13,394 bases of DNA from Cyanobacteria bacterium UBA947. GTDB taxonomy: Bacteria > Cyanobacteriota > Vampirovibrionia > Gastranaerophilales > Gastranaerophilaceae. The stretch spans positions 30,767 to 44,160 of the forward strand of contig DBCX01000023.1 of assembly GCA_002293275.1 (NCBI GenBank), given 5' to 3'. Below the pieces are notes generated by a model that was not told the origin of the DNA, did not search any database, and worked only from the letters and a program-made list of their open reading frames with translations. Positions 6,051 through 11,665 of the stretch are shown here, piece by piece. The position numbers and the translations under genes were made by a program. Position 1 is the stretch's first letter, and each line of letters begins with the position of its first letter.

Positions 6051-7121
6051 ATGGCTAAGGAAAAAAACAACCAGAATGATTTTATAGTGGACGTCAGCAA
6101 CGCCCGCAAATCCTCTGAAATTATTTATGAGATTAACAGCACGTTGAGTATGCCCGACGCGCAGAACAAAAATATCTGCCTGAAACTCGGCTCTGTCAAC
6201 CTGTCCGCGTCCGAGCTGCAAAGTATCCGCGCACTGGTTGAGTGCATGAACTCCAAATTGAAATTCATATGCACGGATTCGGCCGATACAATCGTTGCGG
6301 CAAACGAGCTTAATATAAAAATCTCCGAAATCCCAAACAAACTAAAAGGCGGCAAGGAAAAAACCAGCGCGGAGCTTGAAAAAGCGCTTGATAAAATCTT
6401 TGGCGACGATTATTTTGACGCAGGGGATTACGAGTATGACGAAAAACCGGTCACGCGGCTTGAGATGGAAGATTCCGCCGAAACACCGGAGGAAAAAATA
6501 TCTGAAAAAACATCCGAAAAACCGTCTGACAAACCGGCTGCAAAAGAAAAGTCCGCTGACAAGCCCGCGACTGATGATTCGGTTATCATAATGCCGCCGC
6601 CTGCAATCTCGCTTGAAGACGAGGTGATTAAGGCGATTGAAGGCCGCGAAAAAGACGAGTACCGCCGCACCAAGAACGAACCGAGCTTTGTTTTTGACGA
6701 CAACGGCAACGATATAACGGAAGAAGTCCGGCAAGGTATCCTTGCAACGGAAAAGCTCCAGACGCTTTACATCCAGCGCAACATCCGCTCAGGCCAAAGC
6801 GTCCGCTACGACGGCAACATTGTTGTTATCGGCAGCGCCCACCCGGGCTGCGAAATCGTCGCATCAGGCGATATTACGGTTTGGGGGATTCTTGGCGGTA
6901 TCGCCCACGCAGGCGCAGCGCTTGAAGACGAAGAATACAACAGGTACGCGCGTGTCCGCGCGTTGAAAATGAACGCAATCCAGCTGCGTATCGCGGACGT
7001 GTTCGCACGCAGACCCGACAGCGTCAACCTGCCGTATATCCAAAAAAGTGAATCCTTTATCCCGGAAGAGGCGAGCATAAAGAATTCACGCATAATTATA
7101 CAAAAATTGTACGAGGAGTAG
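6051..7121 (+). CDS. minC: Septum site-determining protein MinC, long-linker form
   Basis: MinC, brought to the membrane by MinD, blocks FtsZ polymerisation away from midcell. This protein has 356 residues against about 230 in E. coli. Residues about 10-100 resemble the FtsZ-inhibiting N-terminal domain. Residues about 100-235 are a charged, low-complexity linker with SEKTSEKPSDKP-like repeats (151-173). The C-terminal beta-helix domain (about 239-316) binds MinD and dimerises; it holds RNIRSGQ (243-249), VVIGSAHPGCEI, ITVWGILGGIAHAGA (275-289) and ALKMNAIQLRIAD. A further 40 residues follow. The usual LRG of this domain is LGG here, and an acidic insert (LEDEEYNRYA) follows HAGA. The start has AAAGGAT about 7 nt upstream. 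minD follows after 63 nt. The identity is firm because of the RSGQ motif and the minCDE context. Confidence 0.93.
   Translation: MAKEKNNQNDFIVDVSNARKSSEIIYEINSTLSMPDAQNKNICLKLGSVNLSASELQSIRALVECMNSKLKFICTDSADTIVAANELNIKISEIPNKLKGGKEKTSAELEKALDKIFGDDYFDAGDYEYDEKPVTRLEMEDSAETPEEKISEKTSEKPSDKPAAKEKSADKPATDDSVIIMPPPAISLEDEVIKAIEGREKDEYRRTKNEPSFVFDDNGNDITEEVRQGILATEKLQTLYIQRNIRSGQSVRYDGNIVVIGSAHPGCEIVASGDITVWGILGGIAHAGAALEDEEYNRYARVRALKMNAIQLRIADVFARRPDSVNLPYIQKSESFIPEEASIKNSRIIIQKLYEE
6499..6571 (+). repeat. Degenerate coding repeats in the MinC linker
   Basis: The DNA encodes several SEK/SDK/EKP units in a row (protein residues about 150-174, such as SEKTSEKPSDKPAAK). They arise from related 12-15 nt segments containing gaaaaa and ccg/ccgtct. 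This is a short low-complexity repeat inside a disordered linker, likely to vary in length between strains. Confidence 0.5.
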
Positions 7122-7184
7122 GGGGCTGAAACGCGCTGGCAGACCCGCAGCATGACACAAAAAATCAGCGCAGAGGAAAAATAA

Positions 7185-8012
7185 ATGACAGGACGAGTAA
7201 TAGTAATTACATCCGGCAAAGGCGGGGTCGGCAAGACCACCAGCAACGCCAACATAGGCACAGCACTGGCTAAGTCCGGCAAAAAAGTCGTTATGATTGA
7301 TACGGATTTGGGGCTGCGCAACCTTGATTTGCTTTTAGGGCTTGAAAACAGAATCGTCTACACAATCGTGGACGTCGTTGAAGAACGCTGCAAGCTTAAA
7401 CAAGCGCTCGTCAAAGACAAGAAAAATCCCAACCTGTGCCTGCTTGCCGCAGCGCAAACACGCGATAAAACCGCAATCACCGACGAGCAGCTAAAAGATA
7501 TCTGCAAAAAACTTCAAAAAGATTTTGATTATGTTCTGATTGACTGCCCGGCAGGGATTGAGCAAGGGTTCCAAAACGCAATCGCCGGCGCGAGCGAGGC
7601 AATCGTTGTTACAACGCCTGAAATGTCCGCTGTGCGCGACGCCGACAGAATCATCGGCCTTTTGGAAGCAAAAGAAGAAATTGAAAGCTACAAACTTCTG
7701 ATCAACCGCGTGCGCCCGAAACTTATCAAGGCAAACGAGATGATGAGCGTGGAAGACGTTGTGGAGATTCTTTCAGCCGAGCTGATTGGCATAATCCCCG
7801 AGGACACCGGGATTGTCAGCTCTACCAACAAGGGCGAGCCGATTGTCAACGATGAAAAATCACTCGCGGGTAAAGCGTTCCATAATGTCGCCAAAAGAAT
7901 CAGCGGCGACAACGTGCCTTTCCTTGACCTTGAACAGGAAACCAGCGTACTGACAAAGGTGAAAAAACTTGTCAAAACCGTTGTGGATAAGGTTAGAAAG
8001 GAGAGCAAATAA
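7185..8012 (+). CDS. minD: Septum site-determining ATPase MinD
   Basis: This 275-residue ParA/MinD ATPase binds the membrane as an ATP dimer, recruits MinC and is released by MinE. The deviant Walker A motif is GKGGVGKTT (11-19), with signature lysine K12 and P-loop K17. Switch I is DLGLRNLDLLLG (41-52) and switch II is DCPAGIEQG (120-128). The last 21 residues form an amphipathic membrane-targeting helix (VLTKVKKLVKTVVDKVRK). Length and all key residues are normal. The start ATG has GAGGA about 8 nt upstream. The stop overlaps the minE start by 1 nt (TAATG), which points to coupled translation. Confidence 0.97.
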   Translation: MTGRVIVITSGKGGVGKTTSNANIGTALAKSGKKVVMIDTDLGLRNLDLLLGLENRIVYTIVDVVEERCKLKQALVKDKKNPNLCLLAAAQTRDKTAITDEQLKDICKKLQKDFDYVLIDCPAGIEQGFQNAIAGASEAIVVTTPEMSAVRDADRIIGLLEAKEEIESYKLLINRVRPKLIKANEMMSVEDVVEILSAELIGIIPEDTGIVSSTNKGEPIVNDEKSLAGKAFHNVAKRISGDNVPFLDLEQETSVLTKVKKLVKTVVDKVRKESK

Positions 8013-8416
8013 TGGACTTTTTTAACGATATTTACCAACGGGTTTTAGGGTTTTTCCGCCACACAGAGCAGGAAAACTCAAAAGATGCCGCGCGCAACCG
8101 CTTGCGGGTCGTGCTTATGCAGGACAGAACAAATCTCAACCCAGCGTTACTTGAGCGCATGAGAGAAGATTTGGTTGTCTTGCTTACAAAATATTTGGAG
8201 ATGGATAAAGACGCACTGGTGCTTGACCTTGAACAAGACGGTGATCAGGTGGCGCTCATTTTGTCAATCCCTGTCATCCGCGCAAAAGACGAGGAAGAAA
8301 TTAAAAAACAAGAGCGCGCGAAAAAACGCAAAATCAAAGTAGCGGCCGCAACAGTTGACGGCACGCCAAAAAGAAAACGTAAAAGCACTAAAAAAGCTGC
8401 GGCTGCGGAGTCTTAA
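8012..8416 (+). CDS. minE: Cell division topological specificity factor MinE, with basic C-terminal tail
   Basis: MinE stimulates MinD ATPase and makes the MinCD zone retreat from midcell. The N-terminal residues MDFFNDIYQRVLGFF can form the membrane-binding amphipathic helix. ARNRLRVVLMQDRTNLNP (27-44) is the anti-MinCD segment. The dimeric topological-specificity domain follows to SIPVIRAK (about 92). The core therefore equals a normal 80-90 residue MinE, but the protein has 134 residues. The extra 40 are lysine/arginine-rich, with KKQERAKKRKIK (98-109) and PKRKRKSTKK (119-128), and end in AAAAES. The start overlaps the minD stop by 1 nt, with AAAGGAGA upstream. The stop overlaps the stop of the convergent deacetylase gene. 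Confidence 0.95.
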   Translation: MDFFNDIYQRVLGFFRHTEQENSKDAARNRLRVVLMQDRTNLNPALLERMREDLVVLLTKYLEMDKDALVLDLEQDGDQVALILSIPVIRAKDEEEIKKQERAKKRKIKVAAATVDGTPKRKRKSTKKAAAAES

Positions 8417-9141
8417 AACGGCAGAACCCATTTAACGTTGTCAAATCCTGATAAAGTACGCACTAATTTTTCAAGGAATTTGAACGAGCACATATTTATT
8501 GCGTGGTGGTGATTGTTAAACCCTATCGTTGTTTGACCGTTTTTGATAAGGTTGATAATCTGCGCGAGAATTTCCCGCTCGGGTCTGAGTTTGCGCGCAT
8601 TCCAGTCCATAAAATCTATATCAACGTTATAAGGTTCGTGCGTGCCGGCGTTTATGACAGATACAGCGGCGAACCCGTTACCGAGCAATTGCTGTTTGAG
8701 CAGCGCGCATATAGAATTGAACGGCGGTACAAACATCGGCAAAAGCCTGTCTTTAAAAACTTCTTCAAATTTTGTTTTGTTTTCAAGGATTTCGCGCAAG
8801 GTTTTTTGTACATCGCAATCGTCAGGAAACTCAGATTTGGGGCCGGTTTTTGACTTATTAACATGTTCTGTGCCGTGCAGCGCGATGAATGTGTTGTATT
8901 TTTGGATAAGTTCAAACTGTCCGCCCTTGTGCTCCAAAAAGTTTTTCGGAATAACCGCAAAAATGCCCGGGATGTTGTATTTTGCCAGCAGCTTGAGAGT
9001 TCTTTCAAGCCTCCGCTCGTATCTTATATTGGTCAGGGTGATGAGTTTTTTCTTGGGCGCGCACACATCGTCGTCGCGCCACCAAAAACTTATATTTCCG
9101 GCGGTTTTAAGACATTTTTCAAGTTCCAACCAAATATCCAT
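8413..9141 (-). CDS. Polysaccharide deacetylase-like protein (NodB-type fold)
   Basis: This 242-residue protein matches the polysaccharide deacetylase family of the WWRDDD type. WWRDDD (20-25) probably provides the catalytic and metal Asp residues. IPGIFAVIP (57-65) is a core strand. HGTEH (89-93) is the metal-binding H-x3-H. FVPPFN (137-142) stands in place of the motif 3 loop. GFNNHHHAIN (207-216) supplies the late histidine. Members are metal-dependent de-N- or de-O-acetylases of polysaccharides or glycan precursors; the substrate here is unknown. No signal peptide or membrane segment is visible, so it appears cytoplasmic. The start ATG lacks a Shine-Dalgarno sequence and lies right below an extended -10 box. 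It converges with minE, with a 4-nt overlap of the stop codons and no terminator between them. No sugar-biosynthesis neighbours suggest a pathway. Confidence 0.8.
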   Translation of the reverse strand: MDIWLELEKCLKTAGNISFWWRDDDVCAPKKKLITLTNIRYERRLERTLKLLAKYNIPGIFAVIPKNFLEHKGGQFELIQKYNTFIALHGTEHVNKSKTGPKSEFPDDCDVQKTLREILENKTKFEEVFKDRLLPMFVPPFNSICALLKQQLLGNGFAAVSVINAGTHEPYNVDIDFMDWNARKLRPEREILAQIINLIKNGQTTIGFNNHHHAINMCSFKFLEKLVRTLSGFDNVKWVLPF

Positions 9142-9147
9142 TTAAAT

Positions 9148-9156
9148 AGTATAACA
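9148..9156 (-). promoter_or_regulatory. Extended -10 promoter of the deacetylase gene (TGTTATACT)
   Basis: The minus strand reads TGTTATACT: TATACT (5 of 6 matches) with a TG extension. The last base (9148) is 7 nt before the A of the ATG at 9141, the normal distance to a transcription start. The predicted mRNA is leaderless. The -35 region is weak (TTGCGG at 19 nt). Confidence 0.55.
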
Positions 9157-9175
9157 TAAAAATATTAAGAAACCG

Positions 9176-9200
9176 CAACAATTCTAGAAAAATGTTGTTG
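9176..9200. repeat. Imperfect inverted repeat beside the S10 promoter
   Basis: CAACAA (9176-9181) and TTGTTG (9195-9200) flank the palindrome TTCTAGAA (9182-9189), off-centre by 5 nt. The right arm overlaps the -35 box of the S10 operon, and the whole lies between two divergent promoters. It is a possible regulator site, or simply an AT-rich upstream element. Confidence 0.3.
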
Positions 9201-9226
9201 ACAGCGGATTTTGTTTATAATAGGAT
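9198..9226 (+). promoter_or_regulatory. Promoter of the S10 ribosomal protein operon
   Basis: A perfect -35 TTGACA (9198-9203) is followed after 17 nt by TAGGAT (9221-9226). A perfect TATAAT (9216-9221) overlaps it but would leave only 12 nt from TTGACA, or 15 nt from TTGTTG (9195-9200). Which -10 is used is undecided. The leader to rpsJ would be about 65 nt. Confidence 0.65.
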
Positions 9227-9265
9227 TAAAAAATACCCTTGAAATATAAGCCGAAAGAGGCGAGA

Positions 9266-9285
9266 ACTTGTTTTCCCGCACAAGT
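9266..9285 (+). other. Leader hairpin before rpsJ
   Basis: ACTTGT (9266-9271) and ACAAGT (9280-9285) form a 6-bp stem with an 8-nt loop, ending just before the AAAGGA ribosome binding site of rpsJ. S10 leaders can carry autoregulatory structures, but this one is small and its role is unknown. Confidence 0.35.
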
Positions 9286-9298
9286 CGAAAGGAAAAAA

Positions 9299-9619
9299 AT
9301 GGCAACAGCAACAAAAAGACAAAGAATACGAGTGTGCTTGAAAGCGTACGACCACAAGCTTATTGACGTGTCAGCGGAAAAAATCGTTGAAACGGCAAAA
9401 AGAACTGATGCACAGGTTGCAGGCCCGATTCCTCTACCGACAAAAAGACGTATCTACTGCGTTTTGCGCTCACCTCACGTAGACAAAAAATCAAGAGAAC
9501 ACTTTGAGATGAGAACGCACAAACGTATAATTGACATCTACGAACCGACAGCACAGACAACCGAGGAGCTTTCAAGGCTGGATTTGCCGTCAGGTGTGGA
9601 TATTGAAGTAAAACTGTAA
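9299..9619 (+). CDS. rpsJ: 30S ribosomal protein S10
   Basis: This 106-residue S10 (also NusE) belongs to the 30S head and to the Nus antitermination complex. Recognisable segments are RIRVCLKAYDHKLID, VAGPIPLPTKRRIYCVLRSP and HVDKKSREHFEMRTHKRI, and it ends VDIEVKL as in cyanobacteria. I chose the ATG at 9299 because it gives the normal N-terminus and has AAAGGA about 6 nt upstream. The frame is open further up to a TTG at 9239, but that extension is unlike S10 and would include the ribosome binding site. It is the first gene of the S10 cluster behind its own promoter. Confidence 0.97.
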   Translation: MATATKRQRIRVCLKAYDHKLIDVSAEKIVETAKRTDAQVAGPIPLPTKRRIYCVLRSPHVDKKSREHFEMRTHKRIIDIYEPTAQTTEELSRLDLPSGVDIEVKL

Positions 9620-9621
9620 GA

Positions 9622-9646
9622 GATTCTGAAACAAGTTCAGAATGAC
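9622..9646. repeat. REP-type palindrome in the rpsJ-rplC gap
   Basis: ATTCTGAA (9623-9630) and TTCAGAAT (9636-9643) are perfect 8-bp inverted arms around ACAAG. With its flanks, the reverse strand reads GTCATTCTGAACTTGTTTCAG and continues AATC. From memory this is the core of a palindrome family scattered through many unrelated bacterial genomes, often seen as spurious VILNLFQNL peptides in databases. It starts 2 nt after the rpsJ stop. Confidence 0.6.
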
Positions 9647-9713
9647 GAAATTAAATAATGTGAACTGCGACCGGAACACCCGCAACCGCAGCGCTCGCAA
9701 GGAAAGGACAAAA

Positions 9714-10355
9714 ATGACACTAGGTGTAATAGGTAAAAAACTGGGGATGACCCAAATCTTTGATGAACAGGGCTTGGCTGTGCCTGTCACTGTTATTCAG
9801 GTTGACCCGATTGTGGTAACGCAGGTCAAAACCGTCAAAACTGACGGTTACGATGCGATTCAGGTCGGTACGGTTGCCGCGAAAGAAAAGCACCTTACAA
9901 AAGCGCAAATGGGACATTTCAAGAAAAACTCTCTGGCGAATTTCAGACACTTGCAAGAGTTCCGTGTGGACAACCCGCAAGATTACACCGTAGGTCAGGC
10001 GATTGAGCTTTCAATCCTTGACAACGTTGCAAAAGTTGACGTGACCGGCAAATCAATCGGTAAAGGGTTTCAAGGTACCGTTAAGCGCTGGAATTTTTCA
10101 AGAGGACCTATGTCGCACGGTTCAAAAAACCACCGCGAACCGGGTTCAATCGGTGCCGGCACCACGCCAAGCCGCGTTATCAAAGGCAAACGCATGGCGG
10201 GCAACATGGGCAACGAGCGCGTTACTGTTTCAAAATTGAAACTTGTTAAAGTGGACGCGGAAAAAAACTTGATTTTAGTAAAAGGTTCGGTACCGGGCTG
10301 CGAGGGCAGACTGGTGACAATCGTACCAACAAGAACAAAATGGAACAAGGGCTGA
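9714..10355 (+). CDS. rplC: 50S ribosomal protein L3
   Basis: This 213-residue L3 binds near the 3' end of 23S rRNA and starts 50S assembly. It opens MTLGVIGKKLGMTQIFDEQG and has the conserved loop GPMSHGSKNHREPGSIGAGTTPSRV, split here as GPMSHGSKNHREPGS (N-terminal half) and IGAGTTPSRV. It ends LVTIVPTRTKWNKG. The ATG at 9714 has AAGGAAAGGA upstream. An in-frame ATG at 9642 would add 24 residues encoded partly by the REP-like palindrome and is rejected. The stop codon forms the loop of a hairpin. Confidence 0.97.
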   Translation: MTLGVIGKKLGMTQIFDEQGLAVPVTVIQVDPIVVTQVKTVKTDGYDAIQVGTVAAKEKHLTKAQMGHFKKNSLANFRHLQEFRVDNPQDYTVGQAIELSILDNVAKVDVTGKSIGKGFQGTVKRWNFSRGPMSHGSKNHREPGSIGAGTTPSRVIKGKRMAGNMGNERVTVSKLKLVKVDAEKNLILVKGSVPGCEGRLVTIVPTRTKWNKG

Positions 10356-10362
10356 GCCCTTG
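10346..10362 (+). other. Hairpin with the rplC stop codon as its loop
   Basis: CAAGGGC (10346-10352) and GCCCTTG (10356-10362) are perfect 7-bp arms, and the three loop bases are exactly the TGA stop of rplC. No U-tract follows, so it is not an intrinsic terminator. It may mark an RNA-processing, translation-coupling or stability site. Confidence 0.55.
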
Positions 10363-10411
10363 ACCTGAGAAAAGGATACTCGCTAAAGAATTACAAGGAA
10401 AGAAGAAAAAA

Positions 10412-11038
10412 ATGACAAAAGTACTAGACATAAACGGAAAACAATTAGGCGAAATCACTTTGGAAAAAGGTGTTTTCGGTGTTGAGCCAAACCTGCACGT
10501 TATGCACCTTGCGCTGCGCCGCCAGTTGAATAACGCGCGTCAGGGCAGCGCTTGCGCAAAAACAAGAGCCGAGGTTGCAGGCGGCGGCAGAAAACCGTGG
10601 AGACAAAAAGGGACCGGCCGTGCAAGAGCAGGTTCAATCCGTTCACCGTTGTTCAAAGGCGGCGGCGTTATCTTTGGCCCGCAGCCAAGAGATTTCAGCT
10701 TTGCCATGCCGCAAAAAGCGAGAAAGTTGGCGCTTAAATCAGCGCTTTCCGCAAGAAGCGAGCAAATGGTTGTGGTAAAAGATTTCTCCGCAATCAAAGA
10801 ACCTAAAACAAAATTGATGGTTGCGGCGCTTGAAAAACTCGGCGTCAACGGTAAAGTGCTTATCGTGGCTGACTTGAAAGCGGCTGAGAACGGCTATTTG
10901 GAGCTTGCAGCGCGCAACATACCGAGCGTCAGATTGCTTTTGCCGTCAAACCTGAATGTAAAAGACTTGCTGGAAGCGGATTTTGTGGTTGTAACCGAAT
11001 CTGCCGTGGGCGAAATAACTGAAAGGCTTGGGTCATGA
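10412..11038 (+). CDS. rplD: 50S ribosomal protein L4
   Basis: This 208-residue L4 lines the exit tunnel and in some bacteria represses its own operon. The tunnel loop is clear: AGGGRKPWRQKGTGRARAGS, followed by RSPLFKGGGVIFGP. The rest is the alpha/beta globular domain ending TERLGS. The ATG has AAGGAAAGAAG upstream. Its stop overlaps the rplW start by 4 nt (ATGA), so the two are translationally coupled. Confidence 0.96.
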   Translation: MTKVLDINGKQLGEITLEKGVFGVEPNLHVMHLALRRQLNNARQGSACAKTRAEVAGGGRKPWRQKGTGRARAGSIRSPLFKGGGVIFGPQPRDFSFAMPQKARKLALKSALSARSEQMVVVKDFSAIKEPKTKLMVAALEKLGVNGKVLIVADLKAAENGYLELAARNIPSVRLLLPSNLNVKDLLEADFVVVTESAVGEITERLGS

Positions 11039-11328
11039 CAAAAGAAAAATTATACGACATAATTAAAAAACCATTAATCACGGAAAAATCAATGACCGCG
11101 ATTTCAATGGGCAAATACACTTTTGAAGTTGTAAAAGACGCGACAAAAATAGAAATCGCGAAAGCGGTTGAGTTGGCGTTCCCCGGCAGAAAAGTCAAGA
11201 GCGTAAAAACGGTTTACATGCCGTCGCACGCAAAACGCATGGGATACAAGTTCGGCAGAACAGATTCAAGCAAAAAAGCAATTGTAACAATTGAAGGTGA
11301 CCCAATCACAGAATTAACGGAGATTTAG
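11035..11328 (+). CDS. rplW: 50S ribosomal protein L23
   Basis: This 97-residue L23 sits at the exit of the peptide tunnel and is the docking point for trigger factor and SRP. It has IIKKPLITEKS near the start, KYTFEVVKDATKIEIAKAVE, and PGRKVKSVKTVYMPS with the extended loop KRMGYKFGRTDSSKKAIVTI. Length is normal. Its ATG overlaps the end of rplD. A 7-bp stem containing its TAG stop follows. Confidence 0.96.
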   Translation: MTKEKLYDIIKKPLITEKSMTAISMGKYTFEVVKDATKIEIAKAVELAFPGRKVKSVKTVYMPSHAKRMGYKFGRTDSSKKAIVTIEGDPITELTEI

Positions 11329-11356
11329 GGGCAAATGATAAGGTTGTTACCCTAAA
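11324..11356 (+). other. Hairpin between rplW and rpsS
   Basis: TTTAGGG (11324-11330) pairs with CCCTAAA (11350-11356), and inside it CAA (11333-11335) can pair with TTG (11344-11346). The rplW stop codon lies in the left arm. No U-tract follows. It occupies most of the 50-nt junction where L2 would normally begin. Confidence 0.45.
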
Positions 11357-11378
11357 CTTCAAGAAAAAAGGAAAGAAA

Positions 11379-11654
11379 ATGGCAAGATCGTTAAAAAAAG
11401 GGCCTTATGTACAAGAGGCATTACAAAACAAAATCAACAAAATGAATGCGAACAACGAAAAAAAGGTCGTAAAAACTTGGTCGCGCGCATCAATGATAGC
11501 GCCTGATATGCTCGGGCACACAATAGCGGTACACAACGGTAAAACACACGTGCCGGTATATGTAACAGAACAAATGGTCGGACATAAATTAGGCGAGTTC
11601 GCGCCGACACGCATGTACAAAGGTCACGCAGCTGATAAAGCTAAACGTAAATAA
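11379..11654 (+). CDS. rpsS: 30S ribosomal protein S19
   Basis: This 91-residue S19 belongs to the 30S head and binds 16S rRNA with S13. It has MARSLKKGPYVQEAL, KKVVKTWSRAS, GHTIAVHNGKTHVPVYVTE and MVGHKLGEFAPTR, ending in YKGHAADKAKRK. Identity is certain. Its position is unusual: it precedes rplB, whereas rplB-rpsS is the standard order. The ATG has AAAAGGAAAG upstream, and rplB follows after only 11 nt. Confidence 0.97.
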   Translation: MARSLKKGPYVQEALQNKINKMNANNEKKVVKTWSRASMIAPDMLGHTIAVHNGKTHVPVYVTEQMVGHKLGEFAPTRMYKGHAADKAKRK

Positions 11655-11665
11655 GGAACAAAAAA

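Noticed and set aside
7152..7184. Ten-codon ORF (MTQKISAEEK) ending directly before the minD ATG
   Set aside because: It has no ribosome binding site and its own codons contain the minD site; most likely chance.
8503..9159. Long plus-strand open frames opposite the deacetylase gene
   Set aside because: They have no family resemblance or ribosome binding sites and are complements of a well-supported coding frame.
9239..9298. In-frame TTG start extending S10 by 20 residues
   Set aside because: The added residues do not resemble S10, and they are encoded by the leader hairpin and the ribosome binding site of the ATG at 9299.
9642..9713. In-frame ATG extending L3 by 24 residues
   Set aside because: It lies in the REP-like palindrome, lacks a ribosome binding site, and the ATG at 9714 gives the canonical L3 N-terminus with a good site.
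9590..9790. Minus-strand 66-codon frame containing VILNLFQNL
   Set aside because: It is the well-known spurious translation of the REP-type palindrome and lies across the rplC start.
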